Source of the DNA: Cinclus cinclus
Taxonomy: Eukaryota > Chordata > Aves > Passeriformes > Cinclidae
Length of the DNA stretch: 64,000 nucleotides
Assembly (NCBI RefSeq): GCF_963662255.1
Contig: NC_085049.1
Coordinates: 55,289,158-55,353,157 of the forward strand
Direction: 5' to 3'
In this document: positions 41,101 through 55,640 of the stretch, piece after piece
How positions within the stretch are numbered: the first letter of the stretch is position 1
How the letters are laid out: the number at the start of each line of letters is the position of its first letter
The notes under the pieces: generated by a model
Seen by the model: only the letters and a program-made list of their open reading frames with translations
Told to the model about the DNA's origin: nothing
Databases searched by the model: none
Translations under genes and position numbers: made by a program

Positions 41101-44100
41101 GTAACAGTTGCATGGAGTGTTATTTTCCTTGGAACAGTGGGAGAAAAATACTGCATGCTCAATGAAAGGCAGTATGCTGGCACCTCTGTGGTTTAAGCAG
41201 TATTATTTTAGTTTCTTTATTGCTTATAAAACCATTACTTTTAGGAAAAATCTGAGAAGTGATTTGAGATGAATGGGAAGTTTCCCCAGGTCTTGGATCA
41301 GTGCAGATCACTGGAGTAAATCCATGTATGTTGTTTTACCAGGGGGCTCGAATGGCAGGTCCAAATAGCTTAAATACTTGGTTTTATGGAGGTCCTCTTT
41401 CACTGGGAGGAGAGATGATATTAGACAACACTTGAATTAATGCAGAGTTAAGAAAATTGTTTTTTCCTGTTTCCGTCTTCAGGGGTTTCCATGTCTTTGT
41501 GTCAGGACTTGTGGTTGGAGGGACACAGCCGGGGAGCTGGGGGATCACAGGGTGGAGTTTTCTGTGGAGGAGTCAGCATGCACAGCTCTGCCTTGTCTGT
41601 TTATATACAGGTTCTAAAAATAGTGATTTGGAACCCAACTACGTCCCTGTGGTTTCTTCCTCCTCTTAATATTATTTAGTGAAGGAAATCAAACTAGTTA
41701 GAAACCCGGGCTTAGGTCAGGCTTGGCTGACATGTTTAACCTCAGTTTAACCTCGGCCTCTTCTAATTCAGGAGAACTAGGGGGACTCTAAGCAAATGAG
41801 AGTACCAATATACTAGCACATCTTAACCAAATCAATAAATGCTTTTAAATTTCAATACATATGTATACATACATGTGTGCAGAGACCATACCCTTCTTTT
41901 ACTGGCAGGCATACTGTTACTTGTTATTTCTCTGCTTTTTGCTGTAATTGAACCATTCAGGATGCCATTATGGCCTTAGGGGCAGTGCAAAAATCAATGT
42001 AAAACTTATTTCAGCTAAGACGATAGGGGTATATTTGGGCACAAAATGGAATTTTATGCTATTTTCTTGGCCTTATTTTAAACTGTAATTTCAAGGGTAT
42101 CCTTCCCCCCACCCCCCTGTTACATTTCCATTGTATTTTTGCTTGTTAAAAATAATAGTATAGTTGAAGTTTCTTATAAGTGCTTTATGCTTCGACACAT
42201 TTGCTATTTTGTTTTTCCCATCTATTCCAGGGCACTTGAGTCCCATGCCAAGAGGTTGACATGGGTGGTGACATGATGTGTATTTTTGCTTGATTCTCTT
42301 ACCTGACAACCTCCTAAGCAAACTTCTACACTTTCTTTGAACAAGTTGTGAATTTGTCCCCTCTCCATATGGGAGGGAGAAGGGGACGAATTCCCAAAGG
42401 GCAGAAGATTTTGCCTGTTTGTGGTTTCTGGCCAGCGATGCTGGTGGGAGCTGGGATGGCAGTGGGGAAGCCGTGCTCCTTCTCTGTAGTGGGGTGGGTT
42501 GCTTTGACACGTGGTGCTGGCAGGAGTGGGACAGAAGGATAATCAGCCTGTGTGTGCTTGTCAAAGACCTCTGTTGCCTTCAGAGGACACCTTGAGAAGG
42601 GAGCAATTTTGGGAATGGGAAGTGGGGATCCATTGTGAGATTGACTGACTCGCTGGTGAACATTTGTTTCCCCTCTGGATGTTTTGATTCATGTAATTTG
42701 TTTCAGTTATGAGTCTAACATTAAGAAAAAAAAAATCCCAGAAATAGTTATACCAGAAGCACCCAGGATAATCATAAAGCTTATGTTTGCCAATATGATT
42801 ATTCCTTTTGTCATGTTGGAAAGTACCTTAATAGCATTTATAACCTTGGCCACGCTAGGGAGTTTTCATGCTGCATCTACATTACTTAGTTTCTGATGTA
42901 AATGAGACTTTGAAATGATGATTGGGTAATGGAATTGTGTATACAAGGAGTATGTTAAGGGAATAACAGCATATTTTTAGCAGTATATTGGGTTCCTGGC
43001 TTTTCTGCTGAGTGCTGACAGGCTTCATGTAGTTTTTCAGCCATCCTGTGAGCTGATGACATAAGGTGCAGGTGAGCATGAGGGACAACTTTGTGCCTTT
43101 TCCTAATGCTGCTGCAAATGCTTTCTCTTCTGCTGCTCAAAGTTAATAAAAATGAGAAAGACACCACTCTTGGTGTGTTGGTGTTTCTGCAGTGTGTGTC
43201 ATACCAAGCAGTTGGTTGTCAGTCACAAACGTTCCACATTGTCCAGTGTAAATACCCAATAGTGCAGTGGCTGGGAACATCTGCAGCCTGGGTCCTTTCT
43301 CCCCTGTCCTGGTTAGGGGTTGAGTTCTCCTATCTCAGAAGTTAGAAACAAAGCTTTTTGGTCTTCTCCTCACCTTTCCCCTACTACAGGTGTGAAAGAA
43401 GAAAGCCCTGCTCAGTGAGATGACACCAGAGGAGGAGAGAGCTGTTTCCTGTAGCACATGGGTGTTAGGAGTTAAGTCCTCTGCCTGGAGAAATTTCCTC
43501 TGGCCAATGTGTACTGCAGAAAGAGTGGAGGGGCTTCCTTTCAGGTGGTTTGCTGAAATTAGCAACTTCCATGCAAAATATTTCTGTTGCTGGCCCAGCA
43601 AAGGATATACAGGAAAAACAAGGAGAGGATGGATGAGGGAGTTCATCAGCAGGCTGTGTTTTCTGGCCATGAGTGTGATGAGCAGCAGCACTGCCACCAT
43701 TCATGTCCCTGAGCAGGTTGGCGTACTGTGTACTTGTGAGGGCTGAAGTGGATGCTTGGTGGATGGTGGATCACACCAGTGCCTGTTCACTTGCCCAGGC
43801 TCAAGATTCCTGCTGCCTCAGTCTGCCAGGCTGGGCCATCATGTCCAGCTCTGACAGTGGTGCCATCCTGCCAGTCCCTTTGCTCTGTCTGCAAGCTATT
43901 TTCTCAGGACGTAGGAGGCTTTTGCAAGGCATAAGAAAGAAGTAAGGACTATTTTCTTTCTTTGCTCTTGTCCTTGTTTGCTTGCTGGCTGAAAGCAACA
44001 CACTGCACCATCTCTGTATAAATCTATAATTACAGTTGTTACGTACCTGATAAGTATTTTAAAGATTTTAAAAGACATAAAGTGAAAATTACCCCAGAGC

Positions 44101-47100
44101 TTGCACAGCCAGCTTATTAACCTCTGGCTACTTTGCCAGAAGAGTTCAATTAGACAGCCTGAAAAAAACACAGACGTGATGAAGGACTGTGCCAGTCAAA
44201 TGGTCACATGTGGTTGGTTCTTGGTCTGCCCTTGCTTTCAGGGGTTTCCTACAATAAAGAGTATCAGTGGCCACATTTGTCTGGCAGCGCATAAGCTTCC
44301 TATTTTCCCAGAAGGTAACATAGTTATCCTGCTGTTGAAGTATGTAAGGAGATATAATCTGATGTCTGGTCACTCCTTTTGCTTTCCATAGGGCTGCATT
44401 TCTCTCTCTCAAAAACAGAAGAGAGGAGGGCACTGGGCAGGTGAAATGAGTCAGTGAGAAGGCAGCTGTTGACTTGTTTTGACAGCAGGGAATGAGGGGC
44501 ATGTTCCTGGGAGCAGCTGAAGAAGAAGGAGCCACCGCTGGCATGGATCAGTTCAGCAGCAAGGATGGAGCACAGGCATGCTGACACCTTGCTGAGACTT
44601 GTCTCAGTTACTTTAATTAGTTTAACATGATGTGCTGATGCTTTTGAGTCGTCACACTTCCTTACTCTGGCAGTTTGTGGCTAAGGAGAAAGTTCTACAG
44701 CATGGCTTATGGGACATGACTATTTTCTTGGGCTCCACTGAAGAGGTGCCTGGCATCTTGAGGTATTTTATCCCCTTCCTTGATTCCTAGGTTGAGTTCA
44801 TAGTAAGGAGTACCGTTTTTTGGTGTAATTGTTCCTGAAAACAACCCAAGAGGTTTTATAGTATGGTAAGAGGATATCTGGTGGTAAATACGTGGACCAG
44901 CTTGGAGGCTGAAAAGGTGGCCAAGAGACTTGAAGTTTCCCACAGGGACTCTCTTGGCTCATCACTGATAAGGAAAAGAAATAGTCTTTCACTTGTTTTA
45001 AACAATACTGGATTAGTAATATGGAATAGAAAGAAAATCATATTCCCTGTACCAAGAGACCTCAGGACAGGTGATTGTGTGCCTGATGAATCAAGCTGGC
45101 AGAGGTGGATAAGGGAAGAAGGACTTGTTCACCCCAGTTGGTTCCAGGCCATTTAAAAGCGTGGTGTGAATCCCTGTGGGCAGTGGTGTGTGGCTGACTG
45201 ATGTTGGCGCTTGGTGCAATGTTGATCTCCTTGGTGGGAACTCGGCTGGCGTGACACTTGGGGACTGAGCTCTTCCTGCCACAGTGCTTCAGGTGGTAAT
45301 GGATGTTGATAAAAAAGCTGCATGGAAGCACAGGAGGCAGATAAAGCTCTTTCTGTGGTGGTTGAAGGCAGCTGAAAGCCAAAGTGCGGGAAGGGATCAG
45401 TGCTGCAGGATGTGTGAGAGGGGTTGGGATGCTCGCCAGGAGACAGGAGCACATGGAGGTGTTGCAGCTGAGCTGTGAGGGACTGGTAAGACTTCTGGGT
45501 CAGCAAATTCACAGCCTTACGTGGCTTTTCCAGAGCTCTTATGCATAGACCTTGCTCATGTGAGCAGTACATGAACTTCACACAGCCATAAAGGTCTTGG
45601 GATGGGCTGGTGAGTGAGCTGGTGAACACGAACCCCTGAAAAGATTAGAGGAGAGGCCTCTTCGAGGACTGGATTTCTGTCCTCAAGTGATGTGGAGTAG
45701 CACCTGGACCTGCAAGACTCTGAGGCTTTAAAATTCATAAAATCACCCTGTTTTTAAATTGCGCTGCTATGAAATATTGCTCCCAGGTGGGGGAAGTGAG
45801 CAGGGCTGGGGTTGCAGCAGAGGTATGTTGAATGTATTTGCATTTTTGAGGCAGTCAAATAATTGAAGGAAACTGCATCCTGCAGTGTTTTGCAGTTTCT
45901 CTGGCCCTGTGCTAGTTTTGGATAAACACTGCTGGGCTGTAGTGCCTTTGCTTATGTGTTGTGTTTGGCTGCGATTGAGTTGCTACAATCAGGGAAGATT
46001 GGCTTTTTCTTGCAAAGAGCTAAGCAAGTCTTGCAAGCCTGTCTCTGGGATGTTATCCACCAGGGATTTGGAAAAATAGAGGTTGTGGTGCTGTGGGCCA
46101 TATGTACTGCCCAGACTGCAGGTCCTTCACCCCAGTTGGAGCATCTTCAGTTCTCTGTCACCTCTAAGCAGTGAATGTGGCCGGCAGCAAGGCAAGCTGC
46201 CACTGGGGAGGTGGGCCAGATGCCTGGGGATGCGTGCTGGACTCCCAGACTTTCAGTGGGAAGTGCTGCCAGCAGAAATGAGAGAGATTTCAGAGGTCAG
46301 AGTCATTTTGGCTACCCACTGAGATGCTTTTTTTTGTGGAGAAGGCTAAGAAGATTCTTTTCGCCCTGCAATACAGGGGCATTTCTTTGCATGCCAGCAT
46401 ATCACAGAAAGTAGTTTCACTGAATCATTCACTGGAAGTCTGGGTAGGTAGATTATTTTGCTCTGGATTGCCAAATACCAAAGACAACTGCTAGAGGCTA
46501 GGTGCAGGTACCTCTGATGCTGTTATTTCCCTAGATGCTTATAAAATAAGGGTCACAGAACACCGTACTTTGGAAAAAGTATCCCTGTGCTACTTGTGTT
46601 ATTTAACTTCTCTAATGCATGTCTTGTGCAGGGTGCTGTGTGATACAAGCTGTTCCAAAGGTAGTGCTAAATCCAATCCTGTAGTCCTTGTTTGGGCAAC
46701 ATTACCACTTATTTTGGTGGTAAGGACAGCCTGTCAAACACCAAGAAAAGCTCTTACATTTGATAACGAATTAAAGAATTAAAAATTAAAGAAATTTTCA
46801 AATGAGTCAAAGCTGTAGGCCCAGATGCAGGTTTGCTTAAGATAAGCTTTTCCAAAACTGAAGATGAGTATCAGTACCTCACTGCAGATACTTGCTCCTA
46901 ATTTGAAAGGATTTTTTTTCCCCATTGTTTCACTGATTAATGGTGTTCAGCTTAAAGATTGCACAGCACAGCCTGTAAGGCCTTATGCTACCTGGCTCTA
47001 GCCTATTTCCACTGGCCCACATAAGAAAAATTCTAAAAATAGTCCAGCAGTGTAGGTTTTCTAAAGTAAATTAGATTTTAAAAATAAGAGGTTCAGTTTA

Positions 47101-50100
47101 ATTATCTGGCATGCTCTCAGTAAGGAGGAGGAGGAAGAGTTTCCAAGTATGCAGTCCTTTAACAGGGAAAAAACCCCAGCTCCAAGCACAGCTGTCCCTC
47201 AGCAGTTAGGACCTGCTCTTGCTTTGCTGTTGTGCTTTACCTATTAACTAGTTCTTCATTATACCAGTGTGCTCACAAAAGAATTGCCTTCTGTTTCTGG
47301 AGAATGAAGACAGCTTTGCAAGCTGGCTGGGTGCAGGAACAGACACCAGCAATGTGCAGACTTTTTAAATGAAAAATACCTGCCTATGGGAATGCATACG
47401 ATGCCTTGCTTCCATCTTAGAGAGTGTGTGTGGTAGATGATGGGTAAGACAAGGATTAGTTCGAAATATTTTACAGGTTTGAGTGCAGGAATGACACAAA
47501 CACCTATGTAACTCAAGGGATGCTGAATTTAGGTATCAATGTTCTTGCAGCAGAGTGCTGGAAGCCAAGATAAGTAAGTTGGTGGTGCTGTCTGTCTGAT
47601 GCACATCAGCAGTTAGACTGTGGTCGCTGAAGGGTTCTAAGGCAAGATTAAATACAACAGGAGAAAAACACCCTAGCCAAAACTCATTCCTCCTTACTGT
47701 ACAGATAGTCTAACTGATCTTCAGGAAGGATGTATGGGCTGTCACCTCTGTTCAGCACACAGAAACTGCCTATGCGTGGGATAATTGGCAGGTTTTATAA
47801 GGAGACCTGTGATGATGAGAGCCCTCAAACCACCAGAGCAGATGGGGATGCTGATGTCTGCCCACTCTGCCTCCTCTGACCAGGGATGTCATGGGGAGAA
47901 AAAGGCACAAGATGGAGCTTGAGTTGTGGAGGGACTCGAGTTACCAGATGGGTGGGAGAACATTGCCTTATCAGAGCTGTTGAGCTTCTAATTACAGGCT
48001 GTGTGAAGCAGGAGCTGATGAGTCACAAAGCGTTTTCTAAGGTTTGGGGCTGGATGCTCAGGTGTCAGCCACTATTGCAGGTGACTTCTTTCACTGAGTG
48101 AGGACACAAGGCAAGGTTTTCCTTTGGATGGGACCCTGTCCACCCCCTCTGTCAGCCTGAGATTAGATGGCTCTGATTTGCCCAACCTAGAACTACGTTT
48201 TGAGACTCCCTGGAAGTTTACCTGGAACCAGGCTGCTGCCTGCTTAATAGGTGCTTGTCATGCAAAAAGTGCAAACACACCCCAACTGCAAAATTGGCTG
48301 CAAAGCTGGCTGCTGAGCAGATTTGAACCTGTACCATTGTCTGCTTGTGCAATCCATGTTGCATACTTCTGAAGGTGCTGGTAAGACATTCCTGTCTGGA
48401 GTGAGAGGGTGGAGTGCAGACACTAGTGTCTTTAGGGTTGGGATTTACACATTTTCTGGTCTGGTAGGGTCTGAGTTGGGTGAGTCCCTGGGAAACATCC
48501 TTTTTTGGGGACAAAGACAGCACTTAGAAGGAAGAGGTGTTAAGAAAATGAGGACTTCTAAGTTTAATTTTCCCCTTGACTGTGACTTGAGAAGCATCAT
48601 CGGGTGAGTTCTGATCTTTCTTCCTTTAGAGGTTTGCAGTGTTGTTGGTATTGCACTGATACACAGAAAAAGCTGTTGATATTTAAACACAAATGTTGAC
48701 CATGGCGTAAGGAAAAACTAAAACAATTCAGCACCCACGTAAAACATTCTCACAGCCTGGATTAATTAGTTCAGTTTCGTAGCCTGATTTTCAGAAAGAA
48801 CAGAACAGCAGAAAAGATAATGAAATTTGGGGGTTGGGAATTGTTTCTCTGCAGTGATAGTCAATCACAGTGGTGGCATTTGGTCCAGAAAGAAGGCACC
48901 TGGGGATTCTGTGATTGCACCATGCAAGGGACTGAGTGGTAAAGTAGGAACTTGAGCAACTTCTGAATTTTTTGCAGAGAGCCAAGATGCAACACTGAAA
49001 GAGTAAATTTAAAGTTACTCTAAGGAGCCCTCTCCTTTTCCCAGCTTGGTGAGGGTTTGTGGAACTGCATAATTGCAAAGGAGTGGCTGGGAAACAACAT
49101 GCTGGGGTTATGCACATGGAGACTGGTTCTAAAGATTATATTAATCCTGTATTAATAATTGCAGAGGAACTACTGGTTTGTGTTTTAGCCAAAGCTTTGC
49201 TTGGCCAGGCTTTGCAGGCATTGCACAAGATGTGGTGGGTGTTACTGTCGTTTGTGCAGCAGAGCCACTGGGTGCTGATGGGCACTGCAAACTGACACGA
49301 ATAAACCTTTATTGCTTTCAGGACTCCTGTGAATGAGTAAGAGCCTCAGGACCGAATGTTCTGGTGTTCTGAGCTCCTTTCATGATCACTTCTCTAGGTT
49401 TTCTTTTGCCATTTTGACATGGGCAACTCTTCCTTCCCAGAGTTTCGTATGTGCTCTCCTCGTTAGGAGTGGTGACCTTCTGGATACTGCTCCTTTTCTT
49501 TCCCCCTAAGTTTAGAGAAGTTCTGTATTTACATAAGCAGCTTGCTTGCTATTTTACTGCTTTCTGGCATAATCTCTCTCAAATGCCTTTCTGAAAATAG
49601 TCTGTCCAAGTAAAAATATGAGGTAAAAATACTCACTGTTGAAGCAGAGTATTTAGAAATAGCTGTAATTTTGAGTTGTATCAAGTAGAAACCCAAGCCT
49701 TTGCAGTTGATTAGGCACAGGTGTTTTAACTTCTTGTGCAGCTGTTTTTAGGTTGTTAACTGGAATTTTTGACCTACTGGAAAAAAACAAAACAACCCTC
49801 ACTAAATTTGGTATCAGGGCTATAGTACTGTGAACTTGGTGTAAAGCAGAAAGAAGGATGCAAAGCACTTCATTACACTGGATTGCTGCATCAATAATGT
49901 AATAATGTAATTTCTTGGAGGGAAGAATAATGGGCTCTAATGATGTGACCAGTGTGTTTACTGATACTGTAGCACAATTAATTGTGGCTTTCTTGCAATT
50001 AAGTGCTGCAAACAATTTCTATTAGAAGTGGATGCAGGGCATTTGAGCTCAACTTCCTCCATCCAAGGAGTTTGTCCCCGCTCTTTTTGGGTTTTCTGCA

Positions 50101-53100
50101 GGAAAATAATAAAAATGTGTCTCATGATGGGAGTGGGTATCCCTGTTCAACATGTAGTAGTGTGCCAGAGGCTGCTGCTCTGCTCTCTTACACCCAAGTT
50201 TTGTGACAACCGTGGGAGTTGACCTGGGGGAAAAGTGCTGTGAAGGGGCTGTGGGCTTCAAGGCTTTGCCTGGATGTGTTTCCCCATGGGATTGTGGATA
50301 GCAGGTCTGAGGTCTGGGTGGAGGTAACATCACTGGATTTGTCTGAGATGTGGTGCTTGACTGAGTGCTGTACCCTCAGGGAAAGGTTTGATCTCACTGA
50401 GAAAAGGAGCTGGTGGCCCCTTTGGTGATATCCAGGTATGGTGTGGGGAGGAGACCCTGGGGAAAGACAGAGTAAGCCATGAGGCAGGGTGGGCTGCTCA
50501 GACAGTGAGTAGTCTCTGTCTTTTATTCAATTGTGACCAAAACCCGGGGGTGGAGAGTGGCTATGTGTTTGGGTTGGGTTGATGAATTCTGTTTCTGTCT
50601 TTTTGTCATTCAGCACCCTCCTGCGTTGCTTCTCCAGTGCTTGACAGAAGCTCAGCTTGCTGCCAGCCTTCCTGTCCATGGGGGAAAATGATGTAGTCTC
50701 TCCTAAATCTCTGGTTTCCATAGCACTTGGAGTTTTCCCAGGGTCCATAACTGTGGCTATCCCTTGTGCTGTTGTTGTCCAGAGGGCGTGGAAATCTGCC
50801 CCTGAGCTGGAAGGCTGCTGAAATATGGTGGAGGAACCGGCAGGCGTGTGCCACCATGTAAAACTCATTTTCTTAAAAACAAAGTGATAAACGCAGCTTC
50901 CCATTCTGCTAGGATTTTGATAAATGCGTCCCCACGTGCTCATTCATGTTTCATGTGAAGTCCCTGAACAGTCACACTTGCATCAAGTAGAGAAGGCAGA
51001 GGCTTACAGGAACTGCAGCTCTGGCTCCTGACAGGGTGGGTTATAGGCACTGCCAAGGATCCTGGTGTCTTTGGCAGGCAGAGCTCTGGCTGGTTTTGTT
51101 CTGGTGGATTCCAAGGTGTTTTCCTGCTTTCTTTGCTATGTACTGTGGGTGGGAGGGGGGATAGAGAATAGAGGCAATAAAATTCTCTTAAGGACTTTAT
51201 AATGCACTTTTGTCCCCCACTTTGAAACTGAAAAGGATGCTTATGAAGAGATTTTAAGTGACAATTTTCTGTTGGGAGATCTATTTAGTGATATGAAATG
51301 AAAGAATTCTTCGGTCTCATCTTTTAATTTGTTATAAAAGAGCTAAAATGATACATTTAATCATTCTCTAACCACACACTTTCAAAACTGTGTTTATCTG
51401 ATCTTTTTACCACAAAGGATAATTGGCTTATACAAAAGTAAGTATTTTTTTCTGGTAGTGGGTTACTTGCTTTTAAATATGTATGTAGCAGCTTTTCTTT
51501 AAAAAAAAAAAAACTGCCAGGGAGAGGTCATACATCAGTTCATACAACTGGCAGCAAGTGTTTAAAAGATGGGATACTGCAAGTATCTGAGAGAAATAGT
51601 TGTAGGTATCCATGTGATGTGATCTTGGGACTTAACTGGGAAGATTTCTCATTTATCTACCTGAAAAGAAGAGCTCAGCCTTTCATGGGGATTTGCAGGA
51701 TTTTTGCTGGTAGCACTTTCTGGTAATAAATACTTGGCTCTACCTGGAGGTGCTATGTACAGACAGACCTTTAGTGTACTGTACACTACCTGTAGATATA
51801 AGTCCTCAGGGGAATGGCAAACTAATGGTGGTGGTGAAGCTTCCTCCCTGGGAACAAGGGGGAGCTTCTTACGTGCTTGGGCCATGGGCCAGGCTTATTT
51901 TTTTCTTGGATTTGCTACATGAATTTGGTGTCAGCTTTCTTCCAAAGAGCACAAAATTGTAATTTATTTTATTTATAGAGCTGTGTGATTTATACCCTGA
52001 GATATGTCTCAGTGGTTTCAAATTACAGAGAAGGATGGAAATACTGGCTGATTTTTCCCTTACCCTGTCTGTAGACTTTGAGCAGCAGGTCCAAGCCCAA
52101 AACTCCACAGCTGGTAATGAAAGCACAATTTAGTTTCATGACCTCGAGTATTACTGTAAACCTTCCTGACATTTCTGCCTCTAAGATCTGGTGGTGTGCT
52201 ACAATGATCTTTCTTAGTCTTATCATTAGTGTGAGGGAAAGTGTCTTCAGTTTCATGTAGGTAAATATATCACCAGGCAGATCTAGTGGTTGAAGAGTGG
52301 GAAAGATCCACTGAAGTCAATATAACTGTGTTAAAAAAAAAAAAGATAAGAGAAAGAACTCATCCACCAAATGAGTCTGTGACCTGGTCTCTGCTCGAGT
52401 TATTGAGAACTGACCTAGATGTACGTACTTGTGTTAATCACTGTGTTTTACTGCAGTTTCTGCTCCTGAAGTGTGCTTGTTGGAGAAAAACATTTTATAT
52501 TTGAACTTTTGTACAGTACTTCCCTCCTTAGACAATTGTCAGTGATACCAGGCTTTGTTTCTGAAGCACTGCTGTTGGTAGAAGCTGTTGATGGAAGCTG
52601 TCTATAATACACACACTTGAAATGAGTGACTGGTGGGGACATTAGCACATAGTATGTCACTGCTTTGGTGTGCCACTCATTTTTGAGGGCAGCTTAAGGA
52701 TGGTCTCCACATACAGCAAATGCTCTCAGTCTGTTGCCATCAGGTTACCAAATGCCTTCTCCCAGTGAATGCAAGCAATTTTCTGACAGGGAGTCATTTG
52801 AGGCAGTCCTGCTGCCTCAGGGTGCTGGATAAGCTGTCAGCTAGTGCCAATTTGCCTCTGTTTTACATGTGTAAATGTAGTGTTGGGAAACACCACCTCC
52901 CTCGAGCATGTAGGAACCAACCTTGTACTTGTGCAGCGATTTCAGTCTGGGGATGTTGAGGCTTGCTGTCACCTCACTGCTCTCACGAAGGAGAGCACCA
53001 GTGGCAAGTGCAGCTGTATCTATCTAAGGGAGGGAGTTTGATGCCTCTCATTTTGGTGCAGCAAGAGCTGCCTAACTGTGGGAGCTTGTTCCCTGACTCT

Positions 53101-54367
53101 TGGGAAGCTGGAAGGGATGTAAAATAAGGGTAGGTACTGCCTTTGCATATGGAAATGGTACATCTCCTGACATGCCCAACCTGGCTCAGTGCCCTGCACC
53201 AACGCTGGGCTCTGCCAGGTGGAAACCATGTAGGGTTTCTGGGGAGATGGGGTCTCTCTGTCTCTGTGAGCAGGATGCCTGGCTTTGGTCTTTTCAAAGA
53301 TGGTATCATGGAAGCCTAGTCAAAACCAAAAGCTTAAGTGCTTTGACTTCTTGATCTCCATTGCAGAGCCAGACCACTCCTTTCAGCCCTGTGCACTGTG
53401 TGGACAGTCGCCTCTGAAGCCTAGCTGCTTCCAAAGACCTGGGGCCAAGAGGAGGGTCTTTGGAAGCCTCTCTGCTCAGAGGTGACCTTTGCTGCCAGCA
53501 CCATGTCCCCCATCCCAGCAGTCCGTGAGGCTGGCACCGTCCCGGGGGAGGTTTTCGGGAGGTCCGTGAACTCTGGATGTTTTCCAAGACTGTAGCAGGG
53601 CCTCTGTGCAGCAGCTGGTCACATTCGGAAACTCTGCATCTTTTTATGGCAGCAGAGGGAACTAGAAGGCTTAACAAGTCCTGTTGGCTCCTCCAGAGAA
53701 GGAAGGAGGGATTTATGGTCTTTAAATAAAGGTAATAAAAGGCCAAATATGTTTTCTGACTTGTGTGAAGTGAATGACTAAACTTGGAGGAAACTGAGGG
53801 GAGATTTATGCATGGTGTGTTGTCCTCCAGGCATGTGAGTGATTCCTTGAGAGAAGGTAAGAGTTAAGGGAAGTGGCAAAGAAGGGTGGATCCCTGCAGG
53901 AATTGCAATTACCATACTGTGGTAACAAGGGACACTGCCCCTTCTGTTCTTGCACACGTGCACTGAACCTCGAAAGACGCCTGGAATCGGAACAACATTT
54001 CAGGCCAAGACATCTATCCAGAAAAAAAAATACCTGGAGAAGGGGAATAACCTTGCTTTCCTGAGACGATGCTATTTGGGAGTCAGGATCAATACCTGAA
54101 GCAACACAGACAGGCAGACTCCTCCCTTGCAATGTATCATTATTCCTCTGGAAAATGCATGTGCCTGGATGAAGGGTGCATATGTCTGCATTGCAAGGAT
54201 CAAATTTGACTGAAATTTAAATGTCCGCATTTTTATTTGGTTGCTTGCTGTCTGCTAGCCAGCAGCACTGTGGAAATTAAGAGATCTGTTTGACCAACTA
54301 AATGAAATTTCAGTTTTGGTTGCTCAGGAACACTGGTGTGAGTGGCTTTCATATTGACTCAGCGCCG

Positions 54368-54383
54368 CCCCCCCCCCCCCCCC
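54368..54383 (+). repeat. C16 homopolymer
   Basis: Sixteen consecutive C follow GCGCCG-like sequence within intron 1. It produces a polyproline stretch in one frame of an otherwise featureless 176-codon ORF. Length is likely polymorphic and prone to sequencing error. Confidence 0.9.
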
Positions 54384-55034
54384 AAAATGTGGGTAGCAGA
54401 TGTCTTAGATCACTTCTTCTGTGGGGCCAGCTGTTGATGTGCCTCAAAGGAAAATACGCAGTTGTTCATTGCATGGGTTTGGCAAATGATATTGTGCTGC
54501 CCGCATTTGAAAACCTGGCTCAGCATCCGCCTCCATGGTTTGTTTGCAAGGTGTTGATGGTACCTGAGCCAATGCTGCTCCACCCCCTTGCAGGGTGTGA
54601 GCTGGTACAGAGTCAGGCCTGCAGCAAGTACAATTGTCAGCAAGCAGTGAGGGTGCACTGTGAATTTGGAGTAGTTCTGTCCTTGCAGTATTTCAGTGAC
54701 GTGCCCATAATTGCTTCTTTAGTTGTTGTAGATGTTGGGTTTGTGATCTGTAACAAAAGACAAGGGAAGCAGGAAGGAATGAGTAATGTTCCTGTGACAA
54801 AAACAGTGGCTGAATTTCTGTGTGTGGAGTGAGTTCTGGAGGCTCCTTCCAGTCCTTCCCTTCTGTCACCCTGCACCAGCTGAACTCCATGGGAATGATT
54901 TCCCCCCTCTGTCTTGTTCTTCCTCAAGTAGGGGCTGCATCTTGAGTCAGATTATCCCATGTTTCTTGATAGGATGGTGCTGGACTGGTCTCTGCAGTTG
55001 CAGTTAGAGCAGGTATTATGACATTAGGTGCTGC

Positions 55035-55095
55035 CCTCTGCCACCTTCACTCCTCCCTTTCCTCATCTGTAAGTCAGGGCCAGGATGAATTTGAG
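55035..55095 (+). mobile_element. Possible MIR-like fragment
   Basis: 'cctttcctcatctgtaagtc' followed by 'agggccaggatgaa' resembles the sense MIR block CAGTTTCCTCATCTGTAAAATGGGGATAA. The match is short, so this is a weak call. Confidence 0.3.
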
Positions 55096-55479
55096 ATTGA
55101 AACACAGAACAGGGGGATAAAACCCTTCCACCCATATGTAATGTAATGTATCTGGGGAGCAGTGTAGTCAAACCCCACAGTTTATCTGCTGCATGTCTCT
55201 CCTCCCACTCCTTTAAGGCCACCTGGAGGGAAGGACCAGCTTTGTGTGGTGCCCAGGAACGTTGCAGCAGATCCATTCAGTGTTTGAGAGTTTCTGCGGT
55301 TTTCGAGGCCAACTGCTTATTTTACCCATGTATTTACTGCAGGACAGCAAAAAGGTTGGCTTCTGAAAGGCAGGCATTTCTACAGGCGAATTGCCTTCCC
55401 AGCGCCTCTCTCTTGCTTCCAAGTGCACACAGTGGAGGCAAGAGCAGTGTCAAAAAAGCTGTGAGTGGGTGCAGAAAAC

Positions 55480-55640
55480 ATGTCGGGGTGCTTCCCGCTG
55501 TACTTGGCGGGAACGGGAGCTGCCGTGCTTTTGGCTGGAAGCGGTAGCGGCAGCTGTCTCTCCCGGTGCTCCCGTGGCCATGTCCCTTCTGCAGTCGTGT
55601 TCCTCCAAGGCACTCTGTGACACGGCCTTGTGCCTGCAGC
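55480..55640. promoter_or_regulatory. Small CpG-dense patch within ABTB3 intron 1
   Basis: Roughly ten CpG dinucleotides occur in about 150 bases within a CpG-poor intron. The patch includes TTGGCGGGAA (55504-55513), an E2F-type consensus, and several CGG/CCG units. It could be an intronic enhancer or alternative promoter. Function is inferred only from composition. Confidence 0.4.

Noticed and set aside
54302..54832. 176-codon plus ORF with a polyproline stretch
   Set aside because: The polyproline comes from the C16 homopolymer. No domain, no recognisable similarity, and the minus strand is open over much of the same span.
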